The notes: generated from the sequence alone by a model not told the origin. A DNA stretch of 64,000 bases from Polyangiaceae bacterium (GCA_013361525.1 JABFXY010000037.1:45132-109131), one strand, 5' to 3'; counted from the first letter of the stretch, positions 26,654-41,431 are shown. Numbers and translations: made by a program.

Positions 26654-27529
26654 ATGCGTAGCTTTGCCGGAATCGGCCTCGCGGCCTGCCTCCTCGCGTT
26701 TGCCTGCGACGACACGACCGAGCCCGACGGTGCGCCGAACGGCGGCGGCGGCAGCTCGTCGAATGCCCCGCCGAACGGCGGCGGAGGTAACGCGAGCACC
26801 GGGGGCAGCGACGGCACCGGCGGAACGCCGAGCACGTCGGACGGCGGCGGCGGAAGCGAGCCGGTGTGCAGTATCCCGACGACGCCGTGCACCGACACGG
26901 CGGAGTGTTGCGAGGGATACACCTGTGGCGAGACGTCGCTCGGCCAGGTGTGCTGCGGCGAAACGGGCGCGGCCTGCAATACGCCGAACGGTGAGGACTG
27001 CTGTGGCGCCCTCCTGTGCATCAATGGCACCTGCGGCCTACCGCCGGAGCCGTGCGAGTCGCCCTGCAAACAACCACCTGCGCTCGTGATCGAAAAGCAG
27101 CGCCTCGCGAACATCGGCGGCTCGTTCCTGGGCATCTGCGGCGACGCCAACCACACCTACGGCTATCACCTGCCCGCTGCGCTTCTCCCGGGCGACGATT
27201 ATTCGATGGAGGGCGCGGCCAACGACCCTGTCTGTGAATGGTATGCGTCGGCTATCGACATCGGGATGGATTGGCCCGTTTCGCGCGATTGGCTCGCGTG
27301 GCTGATCGAATCGATTCGCAACGACGACATCCAAGGCGTCGCCGAGGTCATCGGATCCTACGACGGCGTCGATGTTCGCTATTGGTCCGACTCGGCGGGC
27401 TGGGATCAGAACGGCATCCCCTATCAGGGCGATGGGCACGACAGCTGGACCCACGTGTCGATCTACCGATCCACCGCGCTCGAGGACCACGGCATCCTCG
27501 CCGGTTGGACCGCGAACGCCGGACCGTAA
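26654..27529 (+). CDS. Lipoprotein with Cys-rich linker and HTYGYH domain
   Basis: A 291-residue protein: signal peptide and lipobox LAFAC (Cys about 18), a Gly/Ser/Asn-rich linker (20-72), a Cys-rich knot-like module (about 73-135, about 16 Cys), and a C-terminal domain (about 150-290) with HTYGYHLP, WYASAIDIGMDW and GHDSWTHVSIYR. The last domain resembles, from memory, proteins of actinobacteria and their phages with conserved HxYGYH and HDTWSHIS motifs; its function is not known to me. A secreted hydrolase is possible. Confidence 0.65.
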   Translation: MRSFAGIGLAACLLAFACDDTTEPDGAPNGGGGSSSNAPPNGGGGNASTGGSDGTGGTPSTSDGGGGSEPVCSIPTTPCTDTAECCEGYTCGETSLGQVCCGETGAACNTPNGEDCCGALLCINGTCGLPPEPCESPCKQPPALVIEKQRLANIGGSFLGICGDANHTYGYHLPAALLPGDDYSMEGAANDPVCEWYASAIDIGMDWPVSRDWLAWLIESIRNDDIQGVAEVIGSYDGVDVRYWSDSAGWDQNGIPYQGDGHDSWTHVSIYRSTALEDHGILAGWTANAGP

Positions 27530-27621
27530 TCAGCGGGTCGCGCCGAGCGGCGCGGGCAATGTCGACGACGAGGCACGTTTGACCGGAACCTCCGGCGACG
27601 GTCGCGGTCTATCCCCGAGCC

Positions 27622-28005
27622 ATGTCGCTCGGAACGATTCTTCCCATCGTCGCCCTCGCGTTGGGCTCGCTCGCCTCACGCGCCCCCGCGCTCGGACAGG
27701 ACAAAATCCGCGAGGCGGTGAACGACCGCGGCGTCGCGCTACAAGGTTGTTATCAAGACGGCCTCGATCGAAATCCGAAGCTCAAGGGCACGATCGGCGT
27801 CGAAATGAAGGTTACCGAGAGCGGCGTCGTCGAAGACGCGAAGTCGACGCAGGCGACCACGCTCAAAGACGACGAGGTCGTCGGGTGTGTCGTGAAGGTG
27901 ATGAAGAGCCTGGATTTCGGGAAACAGGACTCGCCGCAGACGGTTCGCTATTCGATGTACTTCGAGCCCGACCCGCCGAAGAAGGAAGAGGACGAAACCA
28001 AATAG
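27622..28005 (+). CDS. Secreted AgmX/PglI C-terminal-like protein
   Basis: A 127-residue protein with a signal peptide (about 1-25) followed by a small domain with ALQGCYQDGLDRNPKLKGTIGVEMKVTESG and a later VVGCV, the pattern of the TonB-like AgmX/PglI C-terminal domain of myxobacteria (two Cys that may pair). In AgmX-type proteins this module is part of gliding or adventurous motility and envelope proteins. Here it stands alone. It converges with a second member of the family 22 bp away. Confidence 0.7.
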   Translation: MSLGTILPIVALALGSLASRAPALGQDKIREAVNDRGVALQGCYQDGLDRNPKLKGTIGVEMKVTESGVVEDAKSTQATTLKDDEVVGCVVKVMKSLDFGKQDSPQTVRYSMYFEPDPPKKEEDETK

Positions 28006-28027
28006 ACGGAGCGTGCGGGGGCGGGGC

Positions 28028-28465
28028 TCACAAGCCCGGCGAAAAGAGGACCGGGTAGACGACGCGAATCGGCTTCCCCTCGAACGGGGGGAATTGCAGC
28101 TCGCGAAAACGTTTGGCGACGCAATCGTTGATGGCTTGATCGGGAAGGTCGCTCGCCTTCGTGTCGGCGTGGCTCACGCGACCGGTCGGCTCGATGGTGA
28201 AGGAGACCGTCACCCGGCCGTTGATGTTCGGACAGGGCCGAAGATTGTTTTCATAACAGAGGCGCAGCTTGGGGAAGCTCTCGCGGATGACGGACTGAAT
28301 CGTCTCGGGCGAGAGGCGCTTCTCGGCTTGCTGAGAGGGAAAGAGGACCGTGTCGACCGGCCCGGCCACGTTCACGCCGGAGCGCTTGCCACAGGTGATG
28401 CTCTGCGGTGGCGCGGCCAGCGCGATCGTCGGGGTGACGAGGCAGACGACGGCGAGCCACTTCAT
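28028..28465 (-). CDS. Second secreted AgmX/PglI C-terminal-like protein
   Basis: A 145-residue protein with signal peptide MKWLAVVCLVTPTIALAA, then a domain with LRLCYENNLRPCPNINGRVTVSFTIEPTGRV and INDCVAKRFRELQFPPFEG, the same TonB-like family as the convergent gene at 27622. Start ATG 28465 gives the signal peptide; the frame stays open to 28516. It diverges from the GH31 gene across 60 bp, which should hold both promoters. Confidence 0.7.
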   Translation of the reverse strand: MKWLAVVCLVTPTIALAAPPQSITCGKRSGVNVAGPVDTVLFPSQQAEKRLSPETIQSVIRESFPKLRLCYENNLRPCPNINGRVTVSFTIEPTGRVSHADTKASDLPDQAINDCVAKRFRELQFPPFEGKPIRVVYPVLFSPGL

Positions 28466-28525
28466 GGTCGCCTTTGGACTGCTCGTTTCCACAGAGGTTC
28501 CCGGGACGATGTACATTGGCCGGCG

Positions 28526-30373
28526 ATGAGGCGCGTCTTTGGTTCACTCTCGCTCGTCTTGGGGCTTGGTTCGCTCGTTGCCTGTGGCGACGACGAGACT
28601 GCGACGGGCGGCGGGGGCTCGGGCGGCGGTGGGGGCGCGCCGCCTGCGTGCGACGTCGAAAAACGCGCGGAAGACGAGGCCCAGGCCCCCGCGATCCACA
28701 CCCCCCGATGGGCGTTTCGACCTTGGATCTCCAAGGACATCTCGACCGGTGAGGACACGCGGTCATTCGTCGACGGCTTTCACGAGCGGGACATCCCGGT
28801 CGGCGTCGTCGTGCTCGATAGCCCTTGGGAGACGAACTACAACACCTTCGTCCCGAATCCGGAACGGTACCCCGACTTCGGCGAGATGGTCGCGGACCTC
28901 CGGGCAGAGGACATCCGCGTCGTGCTCTGGACGACCCAGATGATCAACGTGTCGAGCTACGACCTCGAGCCGACCGGCGACGTCTACATGGGCCCGTCAC
29001 CCGACTACGAGCCGGCCGCGGCGTGCGGATACTTCGTCAACGAGAACCGCACCTTCGCCTGGTGGAAGGGCACGGGCTCCGCGGTGGACTTCTTCAACCC
29101 CGACGCGCGCGCGTTCTGGCATCGATTGCAGGATCCGCTCTTCGATATGGGCGTCTCCGGATTCAAGCTCGATTTCGGCGAGAGCTACGTCGACGAGCTG
29201 CCCATTCGATCGGCCGAGGGCGAAAAGACGCTGCAGGAGTATTCGGAGGCCTATTACGAGGACTTCTATCGTTATGGATCCGCGCGCGCCCCAGCCGACG
29301 AGTTCGTGACGATGGTGCGCCCGTACGACAAGAGCTACCAATTCGAGGGGCGCTTCTTTGCGCGGCCCGAGCACGCGCCGGTCGCGTGGGTGGGGGACAA
29401 TCGGCGCGATTACATCGGAATGGAGGATGCGCTCGACCACATCTTCCGATCCGCGGAAGCTGGTTATGTCGTCGTCGGCAGCGACCTCGGCGGTTACCTC
29501 GACCGCGACGACAAGGACCTCACGCAGGACATTCCGCTCGACGCCGGGGTCTTCATGCGCTGGACGGCGCTCAGCTCGATGACGCCGTTCATGCAGCTGC
29601 ACGGCCGAGCCAACCTGGAGCCTTGGACCTTCCCTGAAGAACCGGAGCTCGTCACCGATACCTATCGGTATTGGGCAAAGCTGCACGACGAGCTCGTGCC
29701 GTTCTTCGATTCGGTGGCGATTGCGCAATACGACGGCGGCGACGTCCGGATGATTCGTCCGGTCGCGACCGAAACACAGTGGCCCGACGATTGGCGTTAT
29801 TGGCTCGGCGACGCGCTCCTGGTCGTGCCGGTCACCGACGACACGGGCGTGGTCGACATCGAGATTCCGAACGACGCGAGGTATTTCGCGCTCTTCGATC
29901 CCGCCGGAACCCCAATCGAGCCGGGCACGGTGCTCGCGGGCTACGACGTCAGCGACCCGTCGCGCATTCCAGTGTTCGCGCGTGAGGGAGCCATCATTCC
30001 GATGGAGATCGCCGATGCCGTGACCGGATTCGGTACGACCGCGTCCGCGGGCGCGCTCACGGTGCTCGTCTATCCGGCGGAGGAAGGCCTCCCATTCGAG
30101 GTGCTCGACAACGACGACGCCCTCGAGCTTTCGGTGTCGGCGACGACAACACCCAACGGCGCATCATTGCTGCTGTCGGCTCATCCGCGAACCGTCATCC
30201 TGCGCGTGCGTATCGATGCGGCGCCGACGGCGGTCGAAGGAGAAGCGGGAGCAATCGAACAGCATGCCTCGCGCGAGTCCTTCGATGCCGCGGAGCGCGG
30301 GTGGTTTGCGGAGGGTGGTTTCGTGTGGATCAAGCTGACGCCCGCAGACTCCGGCATCGTGAGCGTGGAATAG
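28526..30373 (+). CDS. GH31-family glycoside hydrolase lipoprotein
   Basis: A 615-residue protein, lipid-anchored (signal peptide, lipobox LVAC at about 17-20, Gly-rich linker). It is an (alpha/beta)8 GH31 enzyme: PWETNYNTFVPNPERYPD substrate-side motif, nucleophile in GFKLDFGE (D216), and acid/base in WVGDNRRD (D291), followed by MRWTALSSMTPFMQLHG and the beta-sandwich C-terminal domains. GH31 members act on alpha-glucosides, alpha-xylosides or sulfoquinovosides; I cannot say which. A surface-attached enzyme implies outside digestion of a polysaccharide or glycolipid. ATG 28526 was chosen because it starts the signal peptide. Confidence 0.88.
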   Translation: MRRVFGSLSLVLGLGSLVACGDDETATGGGGSGGGGGAPPACDVEKRAEDEAQAPAIHTPRWAFRPWISKDISTGEDTRSFVDGFHERDIPVGVVVLDSPWETNYNTFVPNPERYPDFGEMVADLRAEDIRVVLWTTQMINVSSYDLEPTGDVYMGPSPDYEPAAACGYFVNENRTFAWWKGTGSAVDFFNPDARAFWHRLQDPLFDMGVSGFKLDFGESYVDELPIRSAEGEKTLQEYSEAYYEDFYRYGSARAPADEFVTMVRPYDKSYQFEGRFFARPEHAPVAWVGDNRRDYIGMEDALDHIFRSAEAGYVVVGSDLGGYLDRDDKDLTQDIPLDAGVFMRWTALSSMTPFMQLHGRANLEPWTFPEEPELVTDTYRYWAKLHDELVPFFDSVAIAQYDGGDVRMIRPVATETQWPDDWRYWLGDALLVVPVTDDTGVVDIEIPNDARYFALFDPAGTPIEPGTVLAGYDVSDPSRIPVFAREGAIIPMEIADAVTGFGTTASAGALTVLVYPAEEGLPFEVLDNDDALELSVSATTTPNGASLLLSAHPRTVILRVRIDAAPTAVEGEAGAIEQHASRESFDAAERGWFAEGGFVWIKLTPADSGIVSVE

Positions 30374-30385
30374 CGCGGGCGCTCC

Positions 30386-31444
30386 TCAACGCGCCGGCGC
30401 AGTCACGGCAATCGTCAGGCTCTCCGTCAAGGACGCTCCGGAGCTGAGCGTCACCTTGCAATCGCCCGTCATCCTGGGCTCGAGACCAAACCCCGTAACA
30501 CCGCGGGTCGACTGCTCGCCGAATCCGAAATCGCAGACATCCGGCGTGTCGATGGCGACCTGGTATTCGACCTCGTCCGGGTAGTTGTATTCGTCGAAGC
30601 AAATCCGGCGGTCGCCGACCGCGAGCCGCGCGTAGACGAAGACCTCGTTCAGGTTCGGATTGTAGGTCGTTTCGCCGATATCGAATCGGTCGATGGTCGA
30701 CGCATTGGCGATGGTCAGATGCTCGAGCTCGGTGCCATTCGGCAACGTGACCGCGATCTCGGGGACCGCGATGTCGTATGCAATCGTCAGCGAGACGAAG
30801 TCGGTATGCCCATCGACGATCTGGCCGTCGATGGTCCCGGCGCCTTGCGGGTCGACGGTGAGGGGCGGCGCCACGTCGTCACCGACCAGCGGGTTGCCCA
30901 ACGCGTCGGTGAACGTGGCGGACAGACCGATTAGCTCACGCGGCGGGAGAGCTACCGTATCGAGCGAGACGCCCTCCCCACAGGTCGTGAACACTTCGAG
31001 GTCGGCCCCAGCCGGCTCCGCGACGCGCACCATCGTGGTGCCCTCCGTCGGCTGATTGTCCGGGGTCGTCGCCTCGAGGAAGATCGTCGCGATGCCGGCC
31101 TTGTGCGCCCTCAGGACGATGCTTCCCGCGTCGCTCTGTTCCACGGTCACGACGTCCGGCGCGCTGCTCTCGACGCGGTCAATCGTCGAGAAGGTGCAGC
31201 TACCGCCGAAGCCGAATGTGGAGCCGCTGCAGCTCTTCGGGCCATCGATGCTCAGCGTCGCGCGCGCTCCGACGAGGATCGGATCCTCGGCGCCCTCGAA
31301 CGTCCATTCCGCTGGAGTCTCTTCTTCGCCGTCGTCGGTCTCGTTGCCGAAGAAAAGGCAGCCGCTCGCGAGCGTCGCGATGGCGAGGAGACCCATGTGG
31401 GTCGGCATTCGTAACGAAGTGCGATCGGCGGGATCGTGGCTCAT
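30386..31444 (-). CDS. Lipoprotein with Ig-like beta domains
   Basis: A 352-residue protein with lipobox ATLASGC (Cys about 29) and an all-beta body of probable Big-type Ig-like repeats (ILVGARATLSIDG, DVVTVEQSDAGSIVLRAHKAGIATIFLEAT). It has few Cys in pairs (SGSTFGFGGSC). Start ATG 31444 is supported by GGAG 7 nt upstream. Probably surface-exposed or a periplasmic adhesion or structural protein; no enzyme motif is seen. Confidence 0.7.
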   Translation of the reverse strand: MSHDPADRTSLRMPTHMGLLAIATLASGCLFFGNETDDGEEETPAEWTFEGAEDPILVGARATLSIDGPKSCSGSTFGFGGSCTFSTIDRVESSAPDVVTVEQSDAGSIVLRAHKAGIATIFLEATTPDNQPTEGTTMVRVAEPAGADLEVFTTCGEGVSLDTVALPPRELIGLSATFTDALGNPLVGDDVAPPLTVDPQGAGTIDGQIVDGHTDFVSLTIAYDIAVPEIAVTLPNGTELEHLTIANASTIDRFDIGETTYNPNLNEVFVYARLAVGDRRICFDEYNYPDEVEYQVAIDTPDVCDFGFGEQSTRGVTGFGLEPRMTGDCKVTLSSGASLTESLTIAVTAPAR

Positions 31445-31582
31445 GGTTTCGCTCCGTGCGCGGGTGCCATAGCAAGGCCGAGCCCACGGGCGTCTTCGCG
31501 CGCAATTACGCCAAAAGACGCAACTGGATGCGTGCGGATCTGCGCGCCCCGTCACCCCGCCTACGCTTCGAAGAGCGCGCCG

Positions 31583-33472
31583 CTACTCGGCGCCGTATTC
31601 GATGTCGATGCCGACGGCGCGCATCAAGCGGATCGCATTCGTCGATTGAACGACGCCCTGCTTGAGCTTGTAGTCGAAGACCATCTTCCCTTCCTCGATA
31701 TGGTCGGAGAAGTGGACGGGCTCGACGTTCCCACCGCTCTCGTCGGCAATCGACACGAGAGCGTAGTCGTGGGTCGAGACGGCACCGATCGCACCGCGAC
31801 GTACGAGGTCGAGCACGACGCCGCGCGCGCCGATGGTGCGCTCTTTGGAATTGGTGCCGTGGAGGATCTCGTCGAGAAGAAAGAGAACCGGCGTCCCCGA
31901 TTGAGATGCGTTGACGACCGCCTTGAGGCGAAGGAGCTCCGCGTAGAAATGGCTCCAGCCTTGGTCGAGCGCGTCGCGAATCCGCATGCTCGTCCACGTG
32001 GAGAGGCGCGACAGCCGCGCTTGCCGCGCGCACACGGGCATGCCGGCGCACGCCATGACCGTGCACAGGCCCATCGCGCGCAGGTACGTGCTCTTGCCCG
32101 ACATGTTCGAGCCGGTCACCAGGAGCGCGCGCCCCGGGCCCGATAGAGACACGTCGTTGTTGATGCGCGTCGCCGCGGACAAGAGCGGGTGTCCGAGGTC
32201 TTTCGCTTCCAATCGGGCCGGACCAGCATCGACCTCCGGCCACGCGAAGTCGGGATGTTCGCCGGCGTACGTCGCAATGCTCGAAAGCGCCTCGATTTCA
32301 CCGAGCGCAACGAGCCACGCGCGTGTCCGCTTTCCTACGCGCGCGCGCCAGCGCTCGAGCGCGAGCGCGACCCAAACGTCGTAGAGAAAGAAGAGGTTGA
32401 GGACGATGTGGATGATCGTGTTGTGGCGAACGTCCGCGAAGCCGATGATCCGTTCGAGCTTCGAGATCTCGTCCGATGCGCGGGCCTGCCCATTGCCGCC
32501 TCGAACGACGGCGGTCATGCCCGCGAGCGAGGGGCTCTCGAGCTCGGCGTCTTCGATGCGGCGAAACACCGCACGGAACCGGCCGAACGGGGCCTCGCGC
32601 GACGACACGAAGGTGACCATTCGCCCGATGGGGCCCCAAAGCGCTCCGAGGATGGCGAGCTGACCGATGAACGGCGCGAGCCAGACATAACGGAGCGGCC
32701 GAACGATCTCGGCTAGATGCGTCCGCGCGAAGAAGAGCCCAATGGTGAGCGGGATGAGGAGCCGCGCAATGAAGATGAGGACCGCGCGCTTACGAAGCTT
32801 GGGGTCGGTCGAGGGGCCGACCGGCAGCTCGCGCGGGGCCTCGCTCCAAAGGGCGAGAGGCTCCTCGGCGCGGCCGCGGCTTTGCGCGCGCTTGGCGTAA
32901 ATCGAAACGTCTTCGAGAAGATCGGCCTTTTGAAGGAGCTCACGCGCCGCGGACTGACGCTCGACGACCACCGACACAGGGGCCGGATCGAGGAGCCACC
33001 GGGCGAGCGTGTCCTCCCCGACCGCCGTCTCGGCGCGGGACACCGCGACGAACAGGGAGCCCGGTCCGAAGATGTCGAGATCCGACGCATTGGGATGATC
33101 GGCCCGCAAGAAGCGCGCGCCGTCCGGGTCCTTCAGCTTCGCACGTGAGGGATCGGGCAGGTCGGGCTCGCCGTCGAGGCGGCGCTGACCTGCTTGAACG
33201 TACCGCTGGCGCTCTTCGACGAGCGTGCGCCGCGAGGCGACGATGGCGTGCCGGACGACGAGCAGCCCGAAGACGACGACGAGCGCCGCCGGAATGCCCC
33301 ATCCCCAGGTCGGCAACTTCGCGAAGTGCACGCCGCCACTGGAGGCAAAGATGCCGAGCATGACGATTCCGCGTCGGCTCGATAGGGCATCGCTTTTCTT
33401 CTCGAGCTCGGCGAGCGCCTGCTTCAGCTCCACCGCGCGCTTGTCGTAATGCGCCCGCAGGCCGGTCGTCAC
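31583..33472 (-). CDS. MutS-family ATPase with membrane segments
   Basis: A 629-residue protein. The C-terminal MutS domain V is complete: Walker A GSNMSGKST (454-462), Walker B LFLLDEILHGTNSKER, and STHDYAL. A clamp/lever-like helical region precedes it. The mismatch-recognition domain I of MutS1 is missing. Hydrophobic segments at about 35-80, 230-285 and 355-376 suggest it is anchored in the inner membrane. This fits a poorly studied group of short MutS homologues; mismatch repair is not expected. Start GTG 33472; it diverges from secA across 59 bp. Confidence 0.8.
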   Translation of the reverse strand: MTTGLRAHYDKRAVELKQALAELEKKSDALSSRRGIVMLGIFASSGGVHFAKLPTWGWGIPAALVVVFGLLVVRHAIVASRRTLVEERQRYVQAGQRRLDGEPDLPDPSRAKLKDPDGARFLRADHPNASDLDIFGPGSLFVAVSRAETAVGEDTLARWLLDPAPVSVVVERQSAARELLQKADLLEDVSIYAKRAQSRGRAEEPLALWSEAPRELPVGPSTDPKLRKRAVLIFIARLLIPLTIGLFFARTHLAEIVRPLRYVWLAPFIGQLAILGALWGPIGRMVTFVSSREAPFGRFRAVFRRIEDAELESPSLAGMTAVVRGGNGQARASDEISKLERIIGFADVRHNTIIHIVLNLFFLYDVWVALALERWRARVGKRTRAWLVALGEIEALSSIATYAGEHPDFAWPEVDAGPARLEAKDLGHPLLSAATRINNDVSLSGPGRALLVTGSNMSGKSTYLRAMGLCTVMACAGMPVCARQARLSRLSTWTSMRIRDALDQGWSHFYAELLRLKAVVNASQSGTPVLFLLDEILHGTNSKERTIGARGVVLDLVRRGAIGAVSTHDYALVSIADESGGNVEPVHFSDHIEEGKMVFDYKLKQGVVQSTNAIRLMRAVGIDIEYGAE

Positions 33473-33531
33473 GCGGCACGGCGTAGCACATTGCGCGCGA
33501 GGTCGGTCGGGATTAGGGTCCCTCGAAGCCG

Positions 33532-36620
<3,089 letters not shown>

Positions 36621-36624
<4 letters not shown>

Positions 36625-37283
36625 AGGCCGGTCGCGCAGCACCCAAGAAGGCCAAGGCGAAGAAGCCCGCTGCAGAAAGGGCCACTCCGGCGAAGACCGG
36701 CGCAAAGAAGTCCGCGCCGAAGCGGTCTGCCGCGAAGAAGGCCGTGGCGAAGAAGGCGGCGGAGAAAATCGCCGCCCCCCCGCGCCATCAGCGCGTCGCG
36801 CTCACCAAAGAAGAAGGCGTCATCGCCGCCGCGCCGGCGCGCGCGATCACGACGCGCGCCGACAGCATGCTCGACACGCTCGGGCTCACCAACGTCGAGC
36901 TCAGCCTCGCGCTCGTCGGTGACGAGACGATCGCCGATTTGAACCAGCGCTTTCGCAAGAAGGCGAAGGCCACCGACGTGCTCTCGTTCCCACTGCACTC
37001 GGTCGACGCCGGTTCGATCGTCGCGGCCGCGCAGGCCGGCCCGGTGGTCCATCTCGGCGACGTGATCATCAGCGTGCCGACGGCGACGCGGCAGGCGAAA
37101 GAGCGCAGCCGCGCCGTCCTCGACGAGATGACGACGCTCGTCGCGCACGGGCTCCTCCACCTGCTCGGCTTCGACCATCGCAACGACGCCGAAGAGCGAG
37201 AGATGGAGGCGTTCGCGCGTGTCCTCGAAGCCGCTGCGCTCGCGAAGAAGCCGCTCTGGTTCCGCCTCGTCCCGAACGACTAG
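36621..37283 (+). CDS. ybeY: Endoribonuclease YbeY with Lys/Ala-rich N-terminal extension
   Basis: YbeY is a zinc-dependent RNase for 16S rRNA 3'-end maturation and ribosome quality control. The C-terminal ~150 residues carry the hallmark HGLLHLLGFDH (H176 to H186). In front lies an unusual ~65-residue tail of AKK/APK repeats, like histone H1 tails. I start at TTG 36621, which overlaps the secA stop (TTGA); the tail begins right there, and the next good ATG lies deep inside, before MLDTLGLTN. If translation begins inside, the tail would be lost, but codon use in it matches the rest. Confidence 0.85.
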
Positions 37284-37308
37284 ACGCGGGTGACCAGGGC
37301 CTCGGCGT

Positions 37309-37869
37309 TCACGTGAAGTACTGCTTCACGTTCTGATCGAAGAGGACGACGAGCGCCCAGATCCCGACGAACATGTTGATGCACCAACATGGGCCGAAGC
37401 ACGGGATCATCGTCACGATGACCGCGGCGACGGAGAGGCCGTGGCTCTTCAGCTCGCGCATCTTCATCAAGCCCATGAACGAGAACGCGGACAGGCCGAG
37501 GCCGATGACGGCGCTGATGACGCCGATCGCGCCCGACGAATAGCGCTGAAGCTCGCCGAATTCGCCGCGATCTTGCGCTGCGATGCCGAGACCGAGCACG
37601 TTCGACAAGAGCCCGAGGACCTGGAGCACGGCCCAGATCGCGACGCACACCATCATGATCGTCGCGATGGTCGCGACCTTCCCGCGGACTGCGAATGCGT
37701 CGGGCCCGTACACCGGCTCGGGCCCGCCGTAGTGCGCAGCGGGCGGCGCATACACGTTGAACTGCGGCCCGTCGGGCCCGGGCGGACCGCCCGGAGGTCC
37801 CGGAGGTCCGTAGCCACCACCGCCCGGAGGTCCGTAGCCACCACCACCGCCCGGTTGATATCCCGACAT
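37309..37869 (-). CDS. Gly/Pro/Tyr-rich-tailed membrane protein
   Basis: A 186-residue protein with an N-terminal low-complexity tail (1-50, repeats of GGGGYGPPG) and four hydrophobic segments (about 63-90, 107-130, 140-160, 160-178) including CFGPCWCIN. The build is like small DUF4190/TM2-type envelope proteins. Function unknown. It diverges from ppdK; the shared intergenic region contains two palindromes. Confidence 0.7.
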   Translation of the reverse strand: MSGYQPGGGGGYGPPGGGGYGPPGPPGGPPGPDGPQFNVYAPPAAHYGGPEPVYGPDAFAVRGKVATIATIMMVCVAIWAVLQVLGLLSNVLGLGIAAQDRGEFGELQRYSSGAIGVISAVIGLGLSAFSFMGLMKMRELKSHGLSVAAVIVTMIPCFGPCWCINMFVGIWALVVLFDQNVKQYFT

Positions 37870-37901
37870 GACGAATCTCCCCTCGATGGCTCATCGCGCG
37901 C

Positions 37902-37941
37902 ACGTCACGGCGTGACGTAAAACGCCACGGTGTCGTGGCGT
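37902..37941. promoter_or_regulatory. Pair of palindromes in divergent promoter region
   Basis: ACGTCAC-GGC-GTGACGT (37902-37918, 7-bp arms) and ACGCCACG-GTGT-CGTGGCGT (37922-37941, 8-bp arms). Their centres are 21.5 bp apart, two DNA turns, so a dimeric regulator could bind both on one face. They lie between the membrane protein gene (start 37869) and ppdK (start 38046). Confidence 0.6.
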
Positions 37942-38045
37942 GCCCAGCCATCGAGTCTCGGTAAGGTATCCGCCTCGCGCATCGATAGGAAGCATCGAGC
38001 AATCCTCCTTGCGCGCTCCTCGCGTCGAATGGATCCTCCGCGGCA

Positions 38046-40739
<2,694 letters not shown>

Positions 40740-40803
40740 GAGCGATCGACGGGACGGGCGCGCCGACGCTCGCCCGCGGCCGGGGACTTTGTTGCGAGTC
40801 GAC

Positions 40804-40839
40804 AGCGTGTAGTAAACGAAGCGTTTACCACACGCTTTT
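40804..40839 (+). terminator. Intrinsic terminator of ppdK
   Basis: AGCGTGT (40804-40810) and GTAAACG (40812-40818) pair with CGTTTAC (40822-40828) and ACACGCT (40830-40836) across a 3-nt loop with a single internal mismatch, followed by TTTT (40836-40839). It lies 64 bp past the ppdK stop, just before the convergent thioredoxin-like gene. Confidence 0.85.
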
Positions 40840-40852
40840 CCCGCGGATGACG

Positions 40853-41431
40853 TCAGTGTCCGCGGGCATCCGGCTGCAGGGGGGCTGACTTCGCCGGATC
40901 CGAGGAGGGCTCTTCGGGCTCACCGCGCTTTTGCGACAAGCTGAACTCGAGCTCCCGCTTCAGCACGTCGGGATCCTTCAGCTGGCCGTGCACGAGGCGG
41001 CCGTTGTCCTCGCCGATGAACACGCCGACCGTGGGCGTGCGCGCGCCGTATTGCATGAAGAACTCGCGTACGCCTTCGTCGGATGCGCGACCGTGTGCCT
41101 TCGCGACGGCCGCTTCGTCGGTGACGTCCAGGACGACGAGATCGATCTTGCCTCGATACGGCTCGTAAGCGGCCATGATCGAAGGCTCGACGTCTTTGCA
41201 GATGTCGCACCATCCGGCGCGAATCACGACGAGCTTCGGTCGATCGAAGCTCACGTGGAGCTTCGTCGTCTTCGCGGGCGTGCGCTTCGCCGCGGGCCCG
41301 TTCGGACCCGATGCGCCCTTCGGCTCCTCGACGATCTCGCCGTAGAAGCCTCGATCCACGGTTCCGCCGCCGCCACACGCGGCGAGCGCGATCGACGCGA
41401 CGACGAACGCGAACGAGGCGAGTCGTTTCAT
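40853..41431 (-). CDS. Thioredoxin-like lipoprotein
   Basis: A 192-residue protein with signal peptide and lipobox ALAAC (Cys about 19), then a Trx-like fold with LVVIRAGWCDICKDVEPSI: active-site CDIC instead of CGPC. The cis-Pro segment is RTPTVGVFIG. A periplasmic thiol-disulfide role is likely. Start ATG 41431. It diverges from the thioesterase gene across about 90 bp. Confidence 0.8.
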   Translation of the reverse strand: MKRLASFAFVVASIALAACGGGGTVDRGFYGEIVEEPKGASGPNGPAAKRTPAKTTKLHVSFDRPKLVVIRAGWCDICKDVEPSIMAAYEPYRGKIDLVVLDVTDEAAVAKAHGRASDEGVREFFMQYGARTPTVGVFIGEDNGRLVHGQLKDPDVLKRELEFSLSQKRGEPEEPSSDPAKSAPLQPDARGH

